In this document: piece by piece, positions 7,991-11,424 of the stretch
Layout: each line of letters starts with the position of its first letter
Numbering within the stretch: the stretch's first letter is position 1
Source of the DNA: Bacteroidales bacterium
GTDB lineage: Bacteria; Bacteroidota; Bacteroidia; Bacteroidales; WCHB1-69
DNA length: 11,424 nucleotides
Assembly: GCA_012519525.1 (NCBI GenBank)
Contig: JAAYQB010000042.1
Span: 1-11,424, forward strand
Reading direction: 5' to 3'
Translations under genes and position numbers: made by a program
Notes under the pieces: model-generated
The model's database searches: none
What the model was told of the DNA's origin: nothing
What the model saw: only the letters and a program-made list of their open reading frames with translations

Positions 7991-8557
7991 ATGAAAGAGA
8001 AAAGCAGTGCAATTATAATTTTTAATGCTCGAACAATCGGGACTTTCTTTCTATTGGCTTTTTTAGCTTATGGTCTCGGAAGACAATTGTTCGAAAGTAC
8101 AAATGACCCTAAAAAATATCTGGGAGCATTGTTAATCATCGCCAATTCGGTAATAGTTCTGTTTATCGGGATTTTATTGAAAAAAACATTGAAACTATAC
8201 AATCCGTTGGTTGGCAATATTTATCTTTTCACAAGAATATTCGAAGCCTTAGTCCTTTCAACAATATTTATAAACGAAACCGTATCAGATGATTTGGAAT
8301 ATGTTATTGCTATGTTGATTTTAGGAATCGGCAGTATTCCAATGTGTTTAACCTTGTATAAACATAAAATTTCACCGGCTTGGTTGGCAATTTGGGGAGC
8401 TATAGGCTATGCTGTTTTTGCTTTTGGCTTTCTGATGGAACTGTTTGGAAAGGAGTGGAGCATGTACCTTCTTGGTTTAGGTGGATTGTGGGAAATAAGT
8501 TTTGCATTTTGGTTAATTGTTCGTGGAAGTAAAAATGTAAAACAAACCACTTACTGA
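7991..8557 (+). CDS. DUF4386 family membrane protein
   Basis: A 188-residue protein with about six membrane helices (roughly 14-31, 44-64, 77-95, 104-122, 129-150, 158-178). The features IGTFFLLAFLAYGLG (16-30), TRIFEALVL (81-89), the cytoplasmic turn LYKHKISPAWLAIWG (122-136) and the terminal WLIVRG (174-179) match the DUF4386 pattern as I remember it. Members are usually somewhat longer, around 220 residues, with a larger loop after the third helix, so this is a compact version. No biochemical role is established for the family. It begins 3 bp after the preceding stop, with an A-rich AATAAAAA leader in place of a Shine-Dalgarno sequence, so the two membrane proteins are almost certainly made together. 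Confidence 0.78.
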   Translation: MKEKSSAIIIFNARTIGTFFLLAFLAYGLGRQLFESTNDPKKYLGALLIIANSVIVLFIGILLKKTLKLYNPLVGNIYLFTRIFEALVLSTIFINETVSDDLEYVIAMLILGIGSIPMCLTLYKHKISPAWLAIWGAIGYAVFAFGFLMELFGKEWSMYLLGLGGLWEISFAFWLIVRGSKNVKQTTY

Positions 8558-8645
8558 TAAATGCTAAATTTTAAATAAAAATAATTGAAAATTGAACAAT
8601 AAAAAAATACACTTCTAATATTATATGCAATAGAATAAATGCAAT

Positions 8646-9401
8646 ATGAACGGAATATTTTATTTTTCATCAATAGGAAATAGTCTCTATATCGCAGAGC
8701 AAATCAAAAATGAACTAGGTGGAGAAATTCGCTATATTCCAAAATTTACAGGTGATGTGAATATATATGATAAAATTATCATCGTTTCACCTATACATAG
8801 TTTTGGTTTGCCTACGCTTGTGTATAATTTTGTTATTAACATAAAATCTTCTAAACCTTTGTACATTGTACTTAATCATGGTGGAATGCAAGCAAATGCA
8901 CTATACTATGCTTATCAACTTTGCAAAAAAAAGGGACTTAACATACGCTCTGTTCAGGCAGTTATAATGCCCGAAATCTACACATTGACCTTTTTTCAGC
9001 CAAAGTTTTTGATAAATTTAGTGCTACGTAAAGCACCCAAACGCTTAAAACTTATTATTGCAGCTATACGAGACAATAAAGAAATTATTATTCCAAAGCC
9101 TAAGAAAGATAAATGGACGCCAAAACACCTTAAAAACCGTAAAATATGGCATTTGTTAGCCAAGTATTTTAAAGTAACAAAGAATTGTAATAATTGTCAG
9201 AAATGTATTACCATCTGTCCGGTTGATAATATCAGGCAAGAAAATGGAAGCATAGTTTTTGACGATAAATGCGTTGCTTGTTTAAGTTGTTACCATCGTT
9301 GTCCCGAAAAAGCTATTGTATATAAAAATAAACGCAAAAAAGACAGATATATCAATCCATTTATACAAGAAAAAAATATTGGAACCGATCAAGTTGAATG
9401 A
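8646..9401 (+). CDS. EFR1 family flavodoxin/ferredoxin fusion protein
   Basis: A 251-residue electron-transfer protein. The N-terminal half is a flavodoxin-like fold whose phosphate loop is YFSSIGNS (6-13), close to the usual YFSGTGNS, followed by VSPIHSFGLP (47-56) and LNHGG (76-80). The C-terminal part carries two [4Fe-4S] cluster motifs: Cys181, 184, 187, 191 (CNNCQKCITICP) and Cys209, 212, 215, 219 (CVACLSCYHRCP). This is the EFR1 arrangement, in which FMN and two clusters presumably pass electrons within one cytosolic polypeptide; the physiological partner is unknown. The Lys/Arg-rich linker (about 150-168) and tail (228-235) could contact an anionic partner or membrane. Its TGA overlaps the next gene's ATG (ATGA, 9398-9401). 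A partial promoter (TTG 8585-8587, 20 bp, TACACTTC 8608-8615) lies upstream. Confidence 0.9.
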   Translation: MNGIFYFSSIGNSLYIAEQIKNELGGEIRYIPKFTGDVNIYDKIIIVSPIHSFGLPTLVYNFVINIKSSKPLYIVLNHGGMQANALYYAYQLCKKKGLNIRSVQAVIMPEIYTLTFFQPKFLINLVLRKAPKRLKLIIAAIRDNKEIIIPKPKKDKWTPKHLKNRKIWHLLAKYFKVTKNCNNCQKCITICPVDNIRQENGSIVFDDKCVACLSCYHRCPEKAIVYKNKRKKDRYINPFIQEKNIGTDQVE

Positions 9402-9889
9402 CAAAACTAAATAAACTCTTTAAAGTTATGAAAACACGTAATTTATTAATTTTTCTTTTGCTCTTTCTTTCAGTAGGAGCTTTGTTTGGCGGAGGTGCTT
9501 TTTTACTATTTCCGGAAGGATGGATGGAAATGACACCTGAATTAATGCTGCAACATTCGCCTTTTAAGAACTTTCTTATACCCGGACTGATTTTGTTTAC
9601 CGTACTGGGTCTAATGCCGATTTTTGTTGTCTGGGGATTGTTAAAACATAAAAATTGCAAAATAGCACAATTGGTAAATATATATCCCGATATGCATTGG
9701 TCATGGTCTTGGGCAGTTTACATAGGCTTTGCTCTTATTATTTGGATTTATATGCAAGTCTATTTCTTACAAGGTTTTCACTGGCTGCATTTTTTCTATT
9801 TTTTCTATGGTATTTTATTGTTGGTAGTAGCGTTTTTAAGACCTGTGCGTCAGCAATATTGTATGAAAAACAAGTCTGTCAATATCTAA
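9398..9889 (+). CDS. Four-helix membrane protein coupled to EFR1 gene
   Basis: A 163-residue protein with four hydrophobic helices (roughly 15-37, 59-82, 104-122, 128-148), Trp-rich in the third (WSWSWAVYIGFALIIW). I do not recognise the family. The first ATG overlaps the EFR1 stop by 4 bp (ATGA), which supports translational coupling; Met11 at 9428 (MKTRNLLIFLL) is an equally good start on sequence grounds and would give 153 residues. Its position suggests a membrane partner of the flavodoxin-ferredoxin, but it shows no heme- or cofactor-binding pattern that I can point to. No clear terminator follows. Confidence 0.72.
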   Translation: MTKLNKLFKVMKTRNLLIFLLLFLSVGALFGGGAFLLFPEGWMEMTPELMLQHSPFKNFLIPGLILFTVLGLMPIFVVWGLLKHKNCKIAQLVNIYPDMHWSWSWAVYIGFALIIWIYMQVYFLQGFHWLHFFYFFYGILLLVVAFLRPVRQQYCMKNKSVNI

Positions 9890-9978
9890 AAAAACTGTAG
9901 TTAACCTATAGAGATAGTATGCATTGAATTTTAATACAACTTTAATATTATTGCAATCATTTTTTTTATAAAAACAGC

Positions 9979-9986
9979 TAATTTTG
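9979..9986 (+). promoter_or_regulatory. Candidate -7 box left of the repeat junction
   Basis: TAATTTTG (9979-9986) matches TAnnTTTG and lies 26 bp before ATG 10013, a normal Bacteroidota leader length. The best upstream TTG (9951-9953) is 25 bp away, too far for the usual 19-21 bp spacing, so the call is weak. It would now transcribe only a 23-codon frame that runs into the repeat. The gene-free stretch 9890-10213 otherwise holds this box, that short frame, repeat copy 1 with its promoter, and the antitoxin leader. Confidence 0.35.
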
Positions 9987-10012
9987 CACGACTTATAACT
10001 AAATCATAAATT

Positions 10013-10084
10013 ATGAATAAAAATAAATGTAATAAGAAAGGAAACATCAATCACCTAATAATCAAATACCTGAAGAATTATTAA
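10013..10084 (+). other. Orphan 23-codon reading frame crossing into repeat copy 1
   Basis: ATG 10013 opens a frame (MNKNKCNKKGNINHLIIKYL and three more residues) ending at TAA 10082-10084. The first ~8 codons are unique sequence behind a -7-like box, while the rest lies inside repeat copy 1. It looks like the start of a former gene whose body was replaced, or a chance frame; a functional peptide is not supported. Confidence 0.25.
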
Positions 10085-10133
10085 AAAAAACAGTATAAAA
10101 CTATTGAAAGTATTAAAAAAACGTATACTTTTG
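10037..10133 (+). repeat. Direct repeat copy 1 (~97 bp), left of the Fic module
   Basis: Aligns with 11085-11180 with three substitutions (10041 G/A, 10055 C/T, 10067 T/C) and one base difference in a poly-A run (8 A here, 7 A in copy 2). It ends exactly with the promoter -7 box; beyond it the sequences diverge at once. An 8-bp palindrome TAACGTTA (10134-10141) abuts its right end. The two copies bracket the antitoxin/fic pair, 1048 bp apart. Confidence 0.9.
10104..10133 (+). promoter_or_regulatory. Promoter of the Fic antitoxin/toxin operon
   Basis: TTG (10104-10106), a 19-bp spacer and TACTTTTG (10126-10133) match the Bacteroidota -33/-7 consensus. Transcription starting near 10138-10140 would give a leader of about 75 nt before the antitoxin ATG at 10214. 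The same promoter occurs in repeat copy 2. Confidence 0.65.
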
Positions 10134-10193
10134 TAACGTTAAAGATAAAGTTCTTTTTAAAATAAAAATATTAACAAAAAAAACTGTCCTAAT

Positions 10194-10203
10194 AGAGGGG
10201 GAG
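10194..10203 (+). promoter_or_regulatory. Unusual G-rich Shine-Dalgarno-like site of the antitoxin gene
   Basis: AGAGGGGGAG ends 10 nt before ATG 10214. Strong purine-rich ribosome sites are rare in Bacteroidota, and no other gene in this window has one. It may keep the antitoxin made in excess of the toxin, or reflect a foreign origin. Confidence 0.45.
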
Positions 10204-10213
10204 ACTTAAAAAT

Positions 10214-10435
10214 ATGTTCAACACGATAGAAATAGACAGAAGCAATCTAACAATAATGGGAGTTAAGTTTTCGGACTTGAAAACCCTAGAAAGCACTGCA
10301 AACGCCTTAGGAAGTAATATGTTTGAAGGATTTAAACCAACACCCAAAGGTATTGAAATTATAAGGGACTATGTGACAGGGAAAATATCTCTAACAGAAC
10401 TTGTGGCGTTTGCCAAACAAAAAGCCTATGTCTAA
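10214..10435 (+). CDS. Fic antitoxin (VbhA-like, class I inhibitor)
   Basis: A 73-residue protein directly ahead of fic. Residues 34-39, SNMFEG, fit the (S/T)xxxE(G/N) inhibitory helix of Fic proteins, in which the Glu (here Glu38) blocks ATP gamma-phosphate positioning; because it lies on a separate small protein the pair is class I, as in VbhA/VbhT. The part after it (KPTPKGIEIIRDYVTGKISLTE, split at 41-62) resembles the helical remainder of VbhA-type antitoxins. The ATG is preceded by an unusually G-rich ribosome site and follows the repeat-borne promoter. Its last 8 bases overlap the start of fic (ATGTCTAA, 10428-10435), coupling the translation of both. Codon choice (more GAC and ACA) looks different from the genes to its left, consistent with transfer. 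Function is inferred from motif and position. Confidence 0.82.
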   Translation: MFNTIEIDRSNLTIMGVKFSDLKTLESTANALGSNMFEGFKPTPKGIEIIRDYVTGKISLTELVAFAKQKAYV

Positions 10436-11036
10436 TTCCTACAAATACATAGACCCTGACTTCGCATACACAGACCCGAAGACAGGACTTTTAAAGAATT
10501 TACAAGACATTACAGACCCAGATGTATTGCTTTTTGTTGAGAGCGGTGTCGTAGCAAAACGACTTCAAGAACTTTACGAAAGCCCAATAAAAATAAAAGG
10601 TATTGATAGCCTTTTTGAAATTCATAGGCATTTATTTCAAGACATTTATGTTTGGGCAGGAAAAATGCGGACAGTTGAAATTAGCAAAGACGGCAAACAG
10701 TTCTTTCCTACCCCACACTTTAACAACGCTTTCAGATACATTGACCGGTTAATTGCTGAGTTCAAGAAAATTCCGAAAAGCAACAACCGACTATTAGCTG
10801 AGAAATTGGCGGAAATTTTAGATAATGTCAACTATTTACACCCATTTAGAGAAGGAAACGGACGAACACAAAGAGAGTTTTTAAGACTGTTGGCATTAGA
10901 AAAAGGCTTGACACTAAATCTTAACCCGCCAGACAATAAAAGTGTTTACGAACAATATATGAAAGGCACAATCGAAAGTAACGTAAAGACTTTGACAGAA
11001 TTAATTTTTGAACTAATTGACACGAATAACAAATAG
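10428..11036 (+). CDS. fic: Fic domain protein (AMPylating toxin)
   Basis: A 202-residue Fic protein. The active-site motif HPFREGNGR is intact, with the catalytic His, the acidic metal ligand Glu and the final Arg needed for ATP binding, so it should be able to transfer AMP to a target hydroxyl. The flap region GKQFFPTPHFNN upstream of it positions the target chain. The inhibitory helix is absent from its own N-terminus and sits in the antitoxin. I chose ATG 10428 over 10401: it overlaps the antitoxin stop by 8 bp and begins MSNSYKYIDPDFAYTDPKTG, the usual Fic N-terminal pattern; the nine extra codons from 10401 are just antitoxin sequence in another frame. VbhT-like enzymes target DNA gyrase and topoisomerase IV; the target here is not known. 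It may act as a toxin-antitoxin module or in phage defence, and DUF1016 follows 149 bp downstream. Confidence 0.92.
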   Translation: MSNSYKYIDPDFAYTDPKTGLLKNLQDITDPDVLLFVESGVVAKRLQELYESPIKIKGIDSLFEIHRHLFQDIYVWAGKMRTVEISKDGKQFFPTPHFNNAFRYIDRLIAEFKKIPKSNNRLLAEKLAEILDNVNYLHPFREGNGRTQREFLRLLALEKGLTLNLNPPDNKSVYEQYMKGTIESNVKTLTELIFELIDTNNK

Positions 11037-11040
11037 AAAA

Positions 11041-11073
11041 ACGGCTTATAACAGCACCTATGCCCAATAGCCT
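11041..11073 (+). other. Imperfect hairpin directly after fic
   Basis: Five bases after the fic stop, GGCT-t-AT (11043-11049) can pair with ATAGCC (11067-11072), with an inner GCA/TGC stem (11054-11056 with 11061-11063) closing a CCTA loop. The two short stems with bulges look like a folded cassette-boundary or recombination site; there is no U-run, so a simple intrinsic terminator is unlikely. It lies 12 bp before repeat copy 2. Confidence 0.35.
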
Positions 11074-11084
11074 ATGAAAGAGCA

Positions 11085-11180
11085 AAAGAAAACATCAATC
11101 ACTTAATAATCAAACACCTGAAGAATTATTAAAAAAACAGTATAAAACTATTGAAAGTATTAAAAAAACGTATACTTTTG
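11085..11180 (+). repeat. Direct repeat copy 2 (~96 bp), right of the Fic module
   Basis: Near-identical to 10037-10133 (three substitutions and one poly-A length change). It fills nearly the whole gap between the post-fic hairpin and the DUF1016 gene, and its -7 box ends 5 bp before the ATG. This copy is probably the native upstream region of that gene, with copy 1 the duplicate that now drives the Fic pair. Confidence 0.9.
11151..11180 (+). promoter_or_regulatory. Promoter of the DUF1016 gene, close to its start codon
   Basis: TTG (11151-11153), 19 bp, TACTTTTG (11173-11180), the same promoter as in repeat copy 1. Only CAATT separates the -7 box from ATG 11186, so the transcript should begin at or within a few bases of the start codon, i.e. 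be leaderless or nearly so. Confidence 0.6.
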
Positions 11181-11185
11181 CAATT

Positions 11186-11424
11186 ATGAGTTTGACAAAA
11201 AAACATACAGAATACATTAATTGGGTAAATGAACTAAAAACCTTAATTCAAAGAACTCAAATAAAAGCATCTATTTCGGTTAATAGGGAACTAATGGGTT
11301 TGTATTGGACAATTGGAAAGTCGATTTCTGAAAAAGTAAATACTGCAAATTGGGGGAGTTCGGTTGTTGAAGAGTTGTCAAAAGATTTAAAAGAGGAGTT
11401 CCCAAATCAAAAAGGTTTTTCAAG
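11186..11424 (+). CDS. DUF1016/YhcG-type PDDEXK nuclease, partial (N-terminus)
   Basis: The first 79 codons of a gene that runs past the window end. MSLTKKHTEYINWVNELKTL (1-20), the stretch ISVNRELMGLYWTIGKSI (30-47) and WGSSVVEELSKDLKEEFP (56-73) match the N-terminal DUF1016 helical domain of YhcG-family proteins, whose C-terminal half is a PD-(D/E)XK nuclease; that half is outside the window. The protein would be cytosolic and bind or cut nucleic acid. YhcG-type genes are often found inside or beside restriction-modification and other defence loci, which fits the adjacent Fic pair. The ATG at 11186 begins at the normal family N-terminus; the frame is open upstream to a TGA at 11075 but offers no better start. 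Whether the gene is intact cannot be judged. Confidence 0.88.
   Translation, partial: MSLTKKHTEYINWVNELKTLIQRTQIKASISVNRELMGLYWTIGKSISEKVNTANWGSSVVEELSKDLKEEFPNQKGFS

Noticed and set aside
8585..8615. Promoter before the EFR1 gene
   Set aside because: TTG and spacing fit but TACACTTC misses two of six consensus bases, including the final G; mentioned only as partial.
9361..9660. 99-codon - strand frame
   Set aside because: Antisense to the EFR1 end and the membrane gene; its composition mirrors the real coding strand, and no promoter was seen.
9655..9900. 81-codon + strand frame
   Set aside because: Overlaps the four-helix membrane gene in another frame, has no good start context and no family pattern; a shadow frame.
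10401..10427. Earlier ATG for fic at 10401
   Set aside because: The nine extra codons overlap the antitoxin coding sequence; ATG 10428 gives the usual Fic N-terminus and an 8-bp coupling overlap.
11041..11073. Standard integron attC site
   Set aside because: No RYYYAAC/GTTRRRY core pair is present and no integrase is in the window, so only a generic folded site is suggested.
10037..11180. Repeats as inverted ends of an insertion sequence
   Set aside because: They are direct, not inverted, carry no transposase between them, and no target-site duplication was visible.
11078..11185. Upstream extension of the DUF1016 reading frame through repeat copy 2
   Set aside because: The frame is open but has no ATG, and the corresponding frame in copy 1 is broken by the poly-A length difference; better explained as promoter DNA.

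Overview
The window is AT-rich and reads like a chromosomal accessory region of a Bacteroidota (Bacteroidales-like) bacterium. The grounds are A-rich translation starts with almost no Shine-Dalgarno sequences, several matches to the Bacteroidota promoter pattern TTG-N19/20-TAnnTTTG, and families common in that phylum (AAA ATPase with DUF4143, Sb-PDE-type PHP phosphodiesterase, EFR1 ferredoxin, DUF4386). No tRNA, rRNA, CRISPR array or transposase was seen.

Left part (9-2245, + strand): a two-gene nuclease-like unit. The first gene encodes a PD-(D/E)XK nuclease-like protein. It is cut by an in-frame TAG at 759-761, but the same frame stays open for 66 more codons and ends in a TAA that overlaps the next ATG (TAATG at 960-964). 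The second gene encodes an RNase J-like metallo-beta-lactamase/beta-CASP hydrolase with all the expected metal ligands. The tight coupling suggests the two proteins work together.

Middle (2380-3546, - strand): a stand-alone AAA ATPase with DUF4143 and its own promoter. From 3816 to 7064 (+ strand) there is an exported PHP-family phosphodiesterase, a DUF6544-like protein, a nitroreductase and a small membrane protein, spaced 22-39 bp apart. From 7253 to 8557 there are two adjacent membrane proteins (a CPBP-like fold without visible catalytic residues, and DUF4386). From 8646 to 9889 there is an EFR1 flavodoxin/ferredoxin protein overlapping a four-helix membrane protein. Nitroreductase and EFR1 genes suggest flavin/Fe-S electron transfer, but no pathway can be fixed from the sequence.

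Right part (9890-11424): a recent-looking insertion region. A Fic toxin/antitoxin pair (small antitoxin with the class I SxxxEG inhibitory motif, then a Fic protein with an intact HPFREGNGR motif) lies between two ~97-bp direct repeats (10037-10133 and 11085-11180) that are almost identical and each carry a complete Bacteroidota promoter. The first copy is placed to transcribe the Fic pair. The second sits 5 bp from the start codon of a DUF1016/YhcG-type PDDEXK nuclease gene that runs off the window and may be leaderless. A small imperfect hairpin directly after fic and a short orphan reading frame at the left junction suggest a cassette-like exchange of defence genes. This repeat-bounded Fic/DUF1016 locus and the coupled PD-(D/E)XK + beta-CASP pair are the two places most likely to hold something undescribed.
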